Below are positions 1 through 11,612 of a DNA stretch of 64,000 nt, piece by piece. The first letter of the stretch is position 1. Each line of letters begins with the position of its first letter. Location of the stretch: assembly GCA_037126765.1 (NCBI GenBank), contig JBBCBC010000037.1:10855263-10919262 (forward strand). The letters are read 5' to 3'. The DNA is from Stenogyne calaminthoides (taxonomy: Eukaryota > Streptophyta > Magnoliopsida > Lamiales > Lamiaceae). The position numbers and the translations under genes are program-made. A model generated the notes under the pieces. The model saw only the letters and a list, made by a program, of their open reading frames with translations, was not told the DNA's origin and ran no database searches.

Positions 1-1530
1 AATAATTCTAAAAGTAGTTTTCAAATTAATGAAGTGTGTGAGGACATGATTTAACATTACGAGTTTAAATTTATCTGCCAAAATTTTTTTGATTGAGCTC
101 GAGAGACACATATCTAATTTAATTTACTTATCTCATGCGTTACATAGATAATTGCACGATTGCGGTCTCCAGGGACAGCGCTAGATATTTGCTTAGATTG
201 AATGTACATTTTTATCTTATAATATTCTATAATGTTACAAGTAAAATATTTCTAGTTTTTTTTTCTATAATATTTTTGTTAAAACACTTGCTAATATTTA
301 TTTATAAATAAATAATAAAAATTCGGCCGAACTAAGGTTTATGGTTTCACATGTGATAGAAATACAGTCCGAAATATGAGTGTTGGTACAAAGTTGAAGC
401 ATAAATTCGACCGCGGTCGTCATCGATGGTCTTATTTTGAATAATAGTAAAAGGATGCAGTTGCCGGTTGCGGACGGCTTATGTCCGAGTCGCATGCATG
501 ACAAAGTAGTTTATACTATGACAAGTTTAAAGCCTATTTTCAGAAAGAAAAAAAAAATGTTTAGAACTTATTTAGGTTTTAATTTTTGACAAAAATTCAT
601 ATGAGATCACGCATGAAACGGAGTACAATTTAGTACAAATCAACATTTACTCCTCCCAAAGTGTTAAACGTCAATTCCCAAATAATGTTCCGTGCCACGC
701 AATTAAGAGGTTAGCAATGATATAAGATGTCCAAGGGTCAGTTGACTCAGGTCCACAGACCAGAGCTGAAATTGTGTTTATGGAGTTTTGACTCAACGAA
801 AATACCACTTGATATGTTACATAATTTTGAGGAAATTGATTTAGAACCAATTAAATAGAAATTAATTAGTGATTAATGAAGGAATACTCGTACTTGACCA
901 ATAAATGAGGGCCTATAATTTATTTATTTTTGGAAAAACTAAACAGCATAGGGTCTATTGGAAAACTATAAATAGCATAAATTTATTTTAAACAGAAGGG
1001 AGTATACAGTTAGTACAATCTATACATACATTAATTAATTATTAATTCGATCACCGTGATCATTCATATCATAAGTTTGAGTGGTGCGAAATGTGGGTGT
1101 GCGGAAAGCACCGAATCTGATCCAAAAGTTTAGTCTCCAAAATCCAAATCAAAGCAACTGCAGTTAGTTAGTACCACATCATGCGACTAGCATGCATGAC
1201 ATGTTAAGGGCAGCATGCATCTCACTTGTCATGTGAATTGCAGAAAATAGGAGAAAAAAACGAATTCGAGGAGCATGATCGAGTATAATTCGGCAGTTTC
1301 TTGCAATTCTGTTCCATACATGGGTCCTTAGAATTATACAATGTGTTGTACTGAAATACGCAATTTGTTTACACTGAAACGTGTAATTTGTTTCCCATAA
1401 TTAATAGTTGCACGATTCAGTGTAAACAAATTTCATATTTTTAAGTGCAACAACGTTGGATGATTTTAAAATACACTATGAAATATATGGTGTACCGTAT
1501 ACCTGATGTATACAAGACTTAGTCTTCTAG
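1..1530. other. Intergenic AT-rich sequence
   Basis: No convincing gene is visible on either strand. Open frames are short and lack recognisable domains or splice structure. The only structure I could pick out is the inverted repeat at 1360-1433. Confidence 0.6.
1360..1433. repeat. Short inverted repeat (hairpin)
   Basis: Two arms share a perfect 15-bp core, TTTGTTTACACTGAA at 1364-1378 and its reverse complement at 1416-1430. The imperfect arms extend to about 26 bp. The loop is about 37 nt. It may be a small foldback element relic; no target-site duplication was identified. Confidence 0.6.
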
Positions 1531-1531
1531 A

Positions 1532-1969
1532 AGACATTGTGTGGCCGAACAAAAGCTTTATATTTTTGACAAAAACTTGTATAGACCTGGTTCATGCTAT
1601 GAACTCGGTTATTTAAGTATGACTGTTACATACAAAAACTCTCACTGTTATAAACTAAAACAATCGCTGTTTAGAAAATGCTTTATATTTTTAAACAGTG
1701 AACATTTTTGTGCATAACAGTGATAGTTTTTACATATAACAGTGATAGAGTTCATGTGTGAACCTGGTTCACATGAGTGTTACTCTATATTTTTTCCCTT
1801 TGCTACAAATAGATTTGAATGCTCAATTTTTCATTAGCCCTCTTTAATTTAACGAGGGTTTAAAAGACATTGTGTAGCCGAACAAAAGCCCACTTTAATT
1901 TAACGAGAGTTTAAAAGACATTGTGTGGCCGAACAAAAGCCCTCTTTAATTTAGCGAGGGTTTAAAAAA
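1532..1969. repeat. 51-bp tandem repeat, about 2.6 copies, plus an outlying partial copy
   Basis: The 51-bp unit begins GCCCTCTTTAATTTAACGAG and ends with a segment containing TGTGTGGCCGAAC. Copies start at 1837, 1888 and 1939 (the third partial). A fragment of the same unit (AGACATTGTGTGGCCGAAC) lies upstream at 1532-1556, separated by an unrelated dispersed repeat. Confidence 0.75.
1560..1790. repeat. Dispersed repeat, copy 1 of 2 in the window
   Basis: The segment has repeated ACAGTGATAG / ATCACTGTT-like words and the phrase TTTATATTTTTAAACA. The same arrangement recurs at 51880-52015. The inverted ACAGTGAT / ATCACTGT words give it foldback character. I infer an old MITE-like family; termini and target-site duplication were not resolved. 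Confidence 0.5.
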
Positions 1970-1975
1970 TCCTTC

Positions 1976-2716
1976 ATTAAGCAGTTCCCGATGCACATTT
2001 TGGAGAGATATATTTTTCCTTTTTAAATTTTTCTCTAAACAGTTATCCCTCTTTAAAACCCTCTCTAACACCCTCTTTAAATTACACATATTTTATGGTC
2101 AACTTTGAATTAGCCAAATAACATATCAAATCAAAACTATCTTTGAGGAGCATATTTTCTAACGATGGCTTTCTACTCAAAATCTTAAATTATGAAGTAA
2201 TAATGTATTGATAACAAGTCTTATTTTGCTATCTTTTTCTATTTTTAGTCTAATCTTATAACTTATCAAGCCATCGTGATTTTGGTTAATTTACTGTAAT
2301 CTTTATCGATTTTTTAGGGTTCAAATTAAATGGAGTGTGATATGATTTCAAATGTATATATGGATCGAGCTTTAGTAATGGGGGGTTTTTAGAATCAATA
2401 ATGGGGTTTTAATAGTGCTACATTTTTTAAATTAATTATTCAGCACAATATCTATTTTTTTAAGCGTCTACTATTTATTCAAAATACAATTGCTATGAAT
2501 AAAGATGAACACTGGCTAATTATGTGTTGTAACGTCATTACCTGCGTTATCTAATTTTGTCATCGTATGAAACTAGTCAATTCATAAACTAGTCAAAATA
2601 GCAAGAGTATTGCGACATGGACCATTTGAATTCGCAATTTTCGATAGCATCCATTTTAGACTCGCATCAATTACCCCAGGCCACAATATATCTTGATCTG
2701 AAATAGTCAGCAAGAT
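1976..2716. other. Intergenic AT-rich sequence
   Basis: I see no gene, RNA or clear repeat boundary here. Short poly-A/T tracts and stop-rich frames dominate. Confidence 0.6.
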
Positions 2717-2893
2717 ATATTTTTTTTGGTCAGAAAAGGAGATTTATTAAAGGGTATAAGTAATACCAAAAAAAAAGAGTTACAATGAGTAGTCCGGTAC
2801 ATTACGAAACTGGTCCAACACAAATAATACCAGCACCAAGACTAAATGACAATGACAAATTAATACTATCACTTATGAAAAGTAGAAATATTA

Positions 2894-3187
2894 GGTGGTG
2901 ATTGTAAAAAAATTATCCTTTTTTGAAGTAGTGATTAAAACTAATGATTATTTGAAAATCGATTAATAATAGAAGTTGATGTTGTTTGTAAAAAATAATT
3001 TTAAAAAAAATTGATAGTATTTGCAAAAAAAAAAATTAATAATACTTAAAAAATGCTTATAAGTTACTAAAAACACCCCCTTTCAACTTTTAGCTTATAA
3101 CTTTTGAGAGTTTATTTAATCTAATAATAAAAACTCCAAATTACTTCTAAGTGATTATAATCATACAAATTTCTTGTAAACACCACC
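2894..3187. mobile_element. PIF/Tourist-like MITE inside the LINE trailer
   Basis: Termini are GGTGGTG at 2894 and CACCACC ending at 3187. They are flanked by the 3-bp duplication TTA (2891-2893 and 3188-3190), as expected for PIF/Harbinger-type MITEs. The 294-bp body is AT-rich and non-coding. Related copies lie at 54599-54906 and 53490-54060, with a fragment at 52090-52260. Confidence 0.75.
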
Positions 3188-3195
3188 TTAGCCGC

Positions 3196-3573
3196 TCAAT
3201 CCATAAAAGAAGCCGGTGAAGTTCTAAAGCCTTTTGCACTATACCCACTCCAAAAACGATATTTAAGCTCCTCTAGTAGCTCATTCCACTTGACCGGTTC
3301 ATTCCGAAAAATCAAAGCAGTCTTAGCCTTCCAAACAATCCAAGACGCACATTTCCAAATACAAATAGCAAGAACCTTCCCATCTTTTCCTTTGAGTAAT
3401 TTGCTGAAAAGGAGTAAGTTACTCGTCAGATTAGATGGTAAGGCTGACACATCCACTCCACACATTTCATCCAACAAAAAGTAAGAATAGTCACAACTAA
3501 AGAGGGCGTGACTTACTGATTCATTTTCATTACTGAAAAAAACACATGACACACTTGCTTGTTTTAGCAGCAA
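3196..3573 (-). pseudogene. LINE reverse-transcriptase C-terminal (zf-RVT type) fragment
   Basis: A 125-codon open frame has the layout of the zinc-binding region that follows plant LINE reverse transcriptases. It shows a SVSHALFSC segment (E..HALFxC-like), then KWNELLEELKYRFW near the C-terminus after an IVWKAKTALIFRNE stretch resembling the family's IWxxRNxxIF signature. It would have contributed to target-primed reverse transcription. No RT palm domain is present, so this is a 5'-truncated non-functional relic. The short opposite-strand frame here is a shadow. Confidence 0.65.
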
Positions 3574-3600
3574 GTTTTGTTTAATGACCTCGTTCCACTC

Positions 3601-3988
3601 CCGATAATCGAGATAATAATAAATTAAAAATTGTTTAGGTCATTGAAATCCAGAAATAACAAGAAAAATGAACAAAAAGGAATTAAGTACTGCTGTGTAA
3701 TATGTAGTTGATCTAAGTCAGTTAATTAATTAATTAAAAAGCGCATATTGAAAAACAAATAGCATTATGCATTGAATTATTTGACGTAGACGCTTATAGT
3801 CAACAAATTTTATTTTTTTTGAGAGCATATAGTCAACAAATTATTAAAGCTTTGGAAAACACACACTCGATAACAACATACGTACGTTATAAAGTCAAGA
3901 TATTATTATAATAATAATATTGAAGAAAAATGACACACTAGTATATGTACTGTCAACTACTCCTATTATTTTGGTGGGCTTTTAAACT
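3601..3988. other. Intergenic AT-rich spacer
   Basis: No gene or repeat boundary was recognised between the LINE relic and the CACTA left end. Confidence 0.5.
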
Positions 3989-4112
3989 ATTCACTACAAA
4001 AAATACGCGTTTTAACGATGATTTTAGCGATGGAAAAAATTGTCTCTAACGACATTACCGAAGGTTTTGGCGGTGGAAAAAAATTTGTCGTTGAATCGAG
4101 CGTCGCTAAGTA

Positions 4113-4383
4113 GCGACGGTTCTTAACCATCGCTGATTGGCGACGATTTTTTTTTTTAATTATTTTTTTTATACCCTTCACTAAAGCGTGAATTTAAGAT
4201 TTTTTTTTATACCCGTCGCTAAAGCGTGAAGCGACGGTTTTTTTGTGACTGTCGCTAAGTAGCGACGGTTCTTAACCATCGCTGATTGGCGACGGTTTTT
4301 TTTTTAATTATTTTTTTTTATACCCGTCACTAAAGCGTGAATTTAAGATTTTTTTTTATACCCGTCGCTAAAGCGTGAATTTA
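4113..4383. repeat. 149-bp tandem duplication in the CACTA left subterminal region
   Basis: A unit beginning GCGACGGTTCTTAACCATCG at 4113 repeats at 4262. The second copy is slightly shorter. Each carries several GCGACGG / CGTCGCTAAA motifs, which in CACTA elements usually serve as subterminal transposase-binding repeats (family knowledge). Confidence 0.8.
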
Positions 4384-4389
4384 CGGGAA

Positions 4390-4615
4390 AAAAAAGGTTC
4401 ATGGTGGTTTGAACCCAAGCCCAGGGGGCGCCCGAGTGGGCACCGAGCCACGGACCATCTCAAATCCAAACACCGAGCATCTCATATATAAGCTACCAAC
4501 CCTCCCAATTAAATGAGACAAATATTCGCTCCCAAAGGGAACCGAACATGGGACCTATGTGCGCCTGAGCGGGGATCAAACTGCTCGAACACTTGCTTTC
4601 TTGCGTTTACTTAAT
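4390..4615. other. GC-richer unexplained segment within the CACTA left arm
   Basis: About 220 bp of clearly higher GC content than its surroundings includes AGCCCAGGGGGCGCCCGAG. It has no open frame of note. It looks like a captured or older inserted fragment, but no boundaries or homology are visible. The following 4616-4940 is extremely AT-rich with nothing recognisable. Confidence 0.35.
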
Positions 4616-4964
4616 GAAATTAATTATATATGTCCTAAAAATCTTTTTTTTTCAATTTTTTTTAAATTCTTTATTTCAATTATCTAATTTAATGATTTAA
4701 TCACATTTTAATATAATAATTATAATTTTTTTATTTATAAATTTAAATTAAATTGTACTGTATTATATTAAAATTATATTTTTTTTATTAATTTTTAATT
4801 CGTTTTTTTACACTTTTTTTAAATTTTTTATTTTATTTGTTTAATTTAATTATCGAATAATCTTTAAAATAATAAATATATATATTTTTTAATTTATAAA
4901 TTATAAATAAATGATTATATTCTATTATAATTGTATATGTCCTAAAAATTCATTTTTTTTTAAA

Positions 4965-5566
4965 CAAATACTACTTTCTATTTAAAAAGGTACTACTATA
5001 CACTTAAACAAGTACTACTTTTTATTTAAATAAGTAATACTTACTGTTTAAACAAGTACTACTTTTCATTTAAACAAGTAATACTTTCTATTTAAATAAA
5101 TAATACTTTTAATTTAAACAAGTAATACTTTTCATTTAACCAAGTATTACTTTTCTATTTAAACAAGTACTACTTTTCTATTTAAACAAGTAATACTTTT
5201 CTATTTAAACAAGCAATACTTTTCATTTAAATAAGTACTACTTTTCATTTAAACAAGTACTATTTTTCTATTTAAACAACTACTACTTTTCTATTTAAAC
5301 AAGTAATAGTACTTTTTATTTAACAAGTAATACTTTTCATTTAAATAATTAATACCTTTCATTTAAACAAGTAATACTTTCTATTATTTAAACAATACTT
5401 GTTTAATTTAAACAAGTAATACTTTTCATTTAACCAAGTACTACTTTTCTATTTAAACAAGTACTACTTTTCTATTTAAACAAGTAATACTTTTCATTTA
5501 AACAAGTAATACTTTTCATTTAAACAAGTACTACTTTTCTATTTAAACAAGTACTACTTTTCTATT
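4965..5566. repeat. Approximately 22-bp minisatellite in the CACTA element (left part)
   Basis: More than 25 degenerate copies of a unit like TTTAAACAAGTAATACTTTT run head to tail. The array stops at 5566, where the gypsy LTR begins. It resumes at 42996 with the same unit, which shows that the retrotransposon landed inside the array. Confidence 0.9.
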
Positions 5567-6259
5567 TGTTGTGTACTAAAATATGAGGATTGTGGGTTAA
5601 GATGTGGCTTAATGATCTTAGTGACACAAACAATAAATGTGTAAAGTGGATGGTATTTATGTTATATGATTGCTTGAGAGAGTAAGAGTTTGAGCAATAA
5701 ATTGGCAAGAAGTTTGGTAAGGTCTCAATTTCTCTCCCCTTTCTTGGTCATAAATGACCCCTATTTATAAGGTTTGGGAGAGTGGAGCTCACTCTACCGA
5801 TTTACAAGGACAAGTAGCCGAATTATAGCTCTGCCAAACATTAAATGCTACATGATTGATGTGACCCAGGTAGGAGGTAGCTGGGAGGTCGTTCGAGGTA
5901 TTTAAGAGCTCATGAACCTCATTTGGGGCGTCACCCGAGGTCAATCCGATTTCTTGGGGATTTAGCCGCCTGTCTACTTCATAGCTACTCATCATTCTGG
6001 TCCCCCATCGACCATCTACGATTGAGGCCATTCTTAGGTAAGGCTCTATAGTTCTCAAATCGCCACGGGTCCCATCCCATTAATGCTCAGACTTGTGTCG
6101 CAAGGTGCGACCGCAGGCGCGTCCTGTGTCGCATCTGGGTGCTTGGCATGTCTTCGTTTTCATCTTTTCTGCGAGGTGTTATAATTGTGCAAAATGTGGT
6201 CTGGTCCTCCTCTGTTTCTTTCCAGGTCGGGCCCGACCTCGTGCCATATGCCCACAACA
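5567..6259 (-). repeat. 3' LTR of the gypsy element (693 bp)
   Basis: The plus strand begins TGTTGTGTACT and ends GCCCACAACA, giving TG...CA ends. The inner end is followed by a purine-rich tract on the minus strand (GAGCTAGGGGCTATT) that serves as the polypurine tract. Short open frames inside the LTR are not genes. Confidence 0.88.
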
Positions 6260-6366
6260 ATAGCCCCTAGCTCATTCGCATATGCTTGCCAAGGGGGATG
6301 AGCTATCCTTCTAGTCAATAACGTGAGGTGCGATGTCCGGTGGCTTCTTGCGTACGCGTGGTTGTT
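6260..6366 (-). other. Gypsy polypurine tract and 3' internal sequence up to the copia C insertion
   Basis: This is the gypsy internal sequence adjoining its 3' LTR, ending with TTGTT (6362-6366). TTGTT is the target-site duplication of copia C; the sequence resumes at 38057. Confidence 0.8.
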
Positions 6367-8215
6367 TGTTGGGGAATTAATTGCCCGGATCTATTCGGGA
6401 TGAATATTTAAATACAAATTTAATTCTAACAATTATTACTAGTATGAATTAATCCTATATTAATTCAAATATTAATTCAACAATAAATCATGCATATAAA
6501 CAGTTCACATAAATCCTACGCATGTTGAATTGCTACGGGTTTACGTGAACTAACCTCTTGGAATGACAATGGACTCGGTTGGTAAGAACACACCAAAAGG
6601 CCTTCCCAAGTATTCCCTAGTCCTTGCTCGTCAATCCGGTGGAAGGAAACTCGCGAACAATTAACAAAAGGGAAAATAAAATTTGTTGCACCACCTTTGT
6701 GGATTTACTAATTTTTCCAGCACATGGAATTGTACTTGGGAATGAAACATTCATCCCCTATTTATAGAGGGTGTTGGTCGAAAATTTTGTGCATGAATAA
6801 GATGGGAAAATCTTTTTCTTGATCTTCAAGAAATCTTGAATATATCCAATATATTCTTTTCTCCATATTTAGAATATTCCACAAAAATCCCAACTCCATT
6901 TTATTATGGTATTTTCGAAAATTTAAGGACAAAGATTCCAAGATTTGGATCTTCTTGAATTTATGAGATATTCTTGTATTCCAAGAATACATATCTTCCA
7001 TAATATCTTTTCAAGAAAATCAAGAAAATCTTTATTTTCCTTCTTTTTCTATGTTTTTCGAAATCATCATATAAATAACCAAGTGGGAGATTTCTTGAAT
7101 TTAATGAGATAATCTTGTATTCCAAGAATACATATCTTCATTCCATAACAAAATTCAAAGAAAATCTTTCTCCCCTTTTATTCATATTTTTCGAAAAAAA
7201 TGAGGAAAAATAGCAACAAAAATTTATTTTATTTTTAAACACTTTTTTCAGTTATTGGACTTTATGTTTGGGCTACTTGAGGGGCCTTTAGGAGAATTAA
7301 GATTGGACCTTCCAATGGATCTTGAATTATCAATATTGAGCCACAATATTATTCAAGCCCATAAATATTAATTAATCTCACTACATAATTAATATTGCAC
7401 TATCCATCTTAACCCATATTCTTTGTTAATATGGCTCTCTGTTATTATTTCCGTGTTTAAGATTATCTAGCCCATTAATTAATTCAAGCCCTTTGAAATA
7501 GCTTTCCATTAATTAATATCTTTTGTCCTTGGTTAAGGAACGGTTCAACATTATTATCCATACCGGAAACTAGTTCCACTTGCAAGATTTGGTATGATAA
7601 AACTTATTAACCTCCCAAGGGGGCAAATCGAACAAGCGTACTTGAACACGATTCTTCGTATTAAATCTTAGCAATCGCATGTAACCAATAATATTGCCCA
7701 AGATATAAAGTATTGAATCTCGTTGATTCTCTACCCGTAATAAGTCAAAGCAATAATTACTAACCACACGCGATCCTATTTAAGGGATCTAAGATTAAGA
7801 ATAATTTAACCATCGAGGTCTAATTCTTCCTAGTTCAGTGCTGAAGAATTTGTCCTCGTGTAGGTCATATTATGTGCATCAGTCATCAGTCATGCAATAG
7901 TGTAATCTCTTGGTCAAGACAAGTCAATCTGAGCCTTACACTTCAACCTTTCACGATGGATTGTTCATTTCCATCTAGGTCGTGAATGGTGTACTTTTGG
8001 TTACAAGGAACTGTTAATTTAGTCTTCTGTGATCTGGTATCACTAAATTAACTACAATGTAACACGTACTATTTATTGAACAGTTATGCAGTAAATATAT
8101 GTATCATTCAATGATATTTAAAGCATTAGTGATAAATAATTTATTTCAGTAAATAAGACAGAAATTCAGTTTGATTATACAAAGTAAAAGCATACTTTCT
8201 AGTATAATCCCAACA
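6367..8215 (-). repeat. 3' LTR of copia C
   Basis: This 1849-bp LTR has TG...CA ends. On the minus strand it contains a TATAAATAGGG promoter-like box followed by GATGAATGTTTC. The inner flank, 8216-8230 on the plus strand, is the complement of the polypurine tract AGTATAAGTGGGAGAT. Open frames within it are spurious. Confidence 0.92.
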
Positions 8216-8287
8216 ATCTCCCACTTATACTCAAAGTCTGCTTTTAAGTATACTACATCATGTCTTGTGTAGTTCCTAATACGTGAT
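8216..8287 (-). other. Copia C polypurine tract and 3' untranslated piece, up to copia B
   Basis: It contains the complement of AGTATAAGTGGGAGAT next to the LTR. It ends in GTGAT (8283-8287), the left target duplication of copia B. The same element continues at 21719 with GTGACATCTAATGTCAC. Confidence 0.85.
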
Positions 8288-9970
8288 TGTTCGGGAATTA
8301 TTTGCCCGGATCTATTCGGGGTGAATATTTAAATACAAATTTAATTCTAACAATTATTACTAGCATGAATTAATCCTATATTAATTCAAATAATAATTCA
8401 ACAACAAATCATGAATATAAACAGTTCACATAAATCCTACTCATGCGGAATTGCTATGGGTTTACGTGAACTAACCTCTTGGAGTGACAATGGTCTCGTC
8501 GATAAGAACACACCAAAAAGCCTTCCCAAGTATTCCCTAGTCCTTGCTCGTCAATCCGGTGGAAGGAAGCTCGCGAACAATTAACAAAAGGAAAATAAAA
8601 AATTTGTTGCACCACCTTTGTGGATTTACTAATTTTTCCAGCACATGGAATTGTACACTCGCAATTGGCGTTTTTCGAAAATACACAATGGTCGGCGTTT
8701 CAAAATATTTGATATTTTATCGACGCTGATATTTTTCCGAAAAACCAATTTTCGTGTTCACCTGGGGATGAAACATTCATCCCCTATTTATAATGAGGTG
8801 GTGGCCGATTTTTCAACATGGAATTGGGAGGAAAAATCTTTTCTTGATCTCCAAGAAATATTGAATATATCTCATATATTCTTTTCTCCATAATTAAAAT
8901 ATTCCATAAAAATTTCACCTTCTCTTGTTATGGTTATTTTTGAAAAAACAAGGATAAAGATTATAAGATTTGGATCTTCTAGAATTTTTTGAGATATACC
9001 TGTATTGCAAGAATACATATCTTCCATAATATATTTTCAAGAAAATCAAGAAAATCTTTCTTTCCCTTATTCTTTCAAGATTTTCGAAAATATCATATAA
9101 ATAACCAAGTGAGAGATTTCTTGAATTTAATGAGATAATCTTGTATTTCAAGAATACATATCTTCATTCCATAACAAAATTCAAAGAAAATCTTTCTCCC
9201 CTTTTATTCATATTTTTCGAAAAAATGAGAAAAAATAGCAACAAAAATTTATTTTATTTTTAAACACCTTTTCAGTTATTGGACTTTATGTTTGGGCTAC
9301 TTGAGGGGCCTTTAGGAGAATTAAGATTGGACCTTCCAATGGATCTTGAATTATCAATATTGAGCCACAATATTATTCAAGCCCATAAATATTAATTAAT
9401 CCCACTACATAATTAATATTGCATTATCCATCTTAACCCATATTACAGTTAATATGGCTCCCGGTTATTATTTCTCGTGTTTAAGATTATCTAGCCCATT
9501 AATTAATTCAAGCCACTGAAATAGCTTTCTATTAATTAATAATTTTTTGTCCTTGGTTAAGGAACAATTCAACATTATTATCCATACCGGAAACTAGTTC
9601 CACTTTGCAAGATTTGGTATGATAAAACTTATGAAACAAGGGAAAAATCGAACAAACAATTTCTTGCACACGATTCTATAAAAGATTAAATCTTAGCAAT
9701 CACATGTGACCAATAATATTGCCCAAGATATAAAGTATTGAATCTCGTTGATTCTCTACCCGTAATAAGTCAAAGCAATAATTACTAACCACACGCGATC
9801 TTATTTAAGGGACGAAGATTAAGAAATATCGAACCACTAGGGTCTAATTCTTCCTAGTTCGGATCAAGAAAGAATTTGTCCTCTTGTAAATCCTTGGTCA
9901 TTGCATGACTAATCTCTTTACACTTGGTCAATGGATTATTCATTTCCATCTAGGTCGTGAATGGTGTACT
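8288..9970 (-). repeat. 3' LTR of copia B, truncated at copia A
   Basis: It starts TGTTCGGGAATT. It is cut within the segment GTGAATGGTGTACT, about 250 bp before the expected CCCAACA end, where the plus-oriented LTR of copia A begins. It carries the B-specific insertion at about 8655-8765. Confidence 0.85.
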
Positions 9971-11612
9971 TGTTGGGATTATACTCGAAAGTATGCTTTT
10001 ACTTTGTATAATCAAAACTAAATTTCAACTTATTTTTAAATAAACGATGCTTTAAATTCATTTCCATCTAGATAACTGTGAATGGTGTGTGTTTGTTAGG
10101 GATTTATCTTTGGATCAAAGATTATGCTTTTACTTTGTATAAAAAAAACTAAATTCGGATGGAATTTAATGAAATAAATTGTTTATTGATTGGTTTTGAC
10201 TTTAAATGAATGATTGAATCAATAGACTCCACAGGAGGACATATTTCTTTGCAACAATTTGTTCAATAAATAGTATAATCTTGTTAACATTGTTGCTAAA
10301 TTTGAGTTATATGGGTAGAGAATCGAGATTCAATACTTTTTATATTTGACAATATTAAATTGATTGCTAAGATTTAATATCTCTTGTAACAAAAAGTTTT
10401 ATCATACCAAATCTTGCAAGTGGAACTAGTTTTATGGATAATAATGTTGAATCAACCAAGGACAAAAGATATTAATTATCGGAAAGCTATTTTGAAGGGC
10501 TTGAATTAATTAGTGGGCTAGATAATCTTAAACACAGAAATAATAACCCGGAGCCATATTGATGAGAATAATGGGTTAAGATGGATAAGTGCAATATTAA
10601 TTATGAAGGATTAATTAATATTTACGGGCTTGAATAATATTATGGCTCAATATTGATAATTCAAGATCCATTGGAAGGTCCAATCTTAATTCTTCTAAAG
10701 GCCCCTAAGTAGCCCAACATAAAGTTCAATAACCTAAAAAAGGTTTTTAAAAAATAAAATAAATTTGTTGCTTAATTTTTCTCATAATTTCAAAAATCAT
10801 AAAAAAAAGAGGAGAAAGATTTTCTTTTTGAATTTTGTTATGGAATGAAGATATGTATTCTCGAATACAAAATTATCTCATTAAATTCAAGAAATCGCCA
10901 CTTGGTTATTTTATGAGGATATTTTTTCAAAATTTTGAATATAAAGTGCAAGAAAGATTCTCTTGATTTTCTTGAAAAGATATTATGAAAGATATGTATT
11001 TTTGAAATACAAGAATATCTCATAAATTCAAGAAGATCCAAATCTTGGAATCTTTTTTCCTATATTTAGAAAAATTCCATAACAAAGAGGAGTTGAGATT
11101 TTTGTGAATATTTTAATTATGGAGAAAAGAATATATGAGATATATTCAAGATTTCTTGGAGATCAAGAAAAGATTTTTCCATACTATTTTATAACAAATT
11201 TTCACCACCACACCTCTATAAATAGGGATGAGTGTTTCATTCCCAAGTACAATTCCATGTGCCGAAAAATTAAAAATCCACAAAGGTGGTGCAACAAAGT
11301 TTATTTTCCTTTTGTTAATTGTTCTCGAAAGCATCCTACCACCGGATTGTCTAACAAGGATTAAGGAATACTTGGGAAGGTTTTTTTGGTGTGTCTAATC
11401 AACGAGGCCATTGTTATTCCAAGAGGTACGCTCACGTTAACTCAGAGTAAATTTCAGATGCGAGAATTTACGTGAACTGCTTATATGAATGATTTGTTGT
11501 TGAATTATTATTTGAATTAATATAGATTAATTCATGCTAGTAATAATTATCGTAATTAAATTTGTATTTAAATATTTATCCCTAATAGATCCCGCAATTA
11601 ATTCCCTCAACA
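9971..11612 (+). repeat. 5' LTR of copia A
   Basis: It begins TGTTGGGATTATAC and ends CCTCAACA, and is about 190 bp shorter than the 3' LTR of the same element. A local duplication near 9945-10130 repeats the segment with CATTTCCATCTAG and the LTR start. Next to it, 11613-11630 (ATCGTATCGAGCC) is a degraded primer-binding site; intact copies read TGGTATCAGAGC. Confidence 0.8.

Larger units (their letters stand above)
2720..3600 (-). mobile_element. 5'-truncated LINE (non-LTR retrotransposon) relic
   Basis: On the minus strand, a reverse-transcriptase-associated zinc-binding C-terminus (3573-3196) is followed by a short 3' trailer. The trailer has an AATAAA signal (2743-2748 on the plus strand as TTTATT) and a terminal A-tract (plus-strand T-run 2720-2727). 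That order, coding tail then poly-A, is typical of a LINE 3' end. A PIF/Tourist-like MITE (2894-3187) interrupts the trailer. The 5' limit near 3600 is approximate and no flanking duplication was found. Confidence 0.65.

Noticed and set aside
4113..5566. Regularly spaced repeats as a CRISPR-like array
   Set aside because: The units are contiguous without unique spacers, and the context is a plant CACTA transposon.
5789..6058. 89-codon frame inside the gypsy LTR
   Set aside because: It lies wholly within an LTR; no known product.
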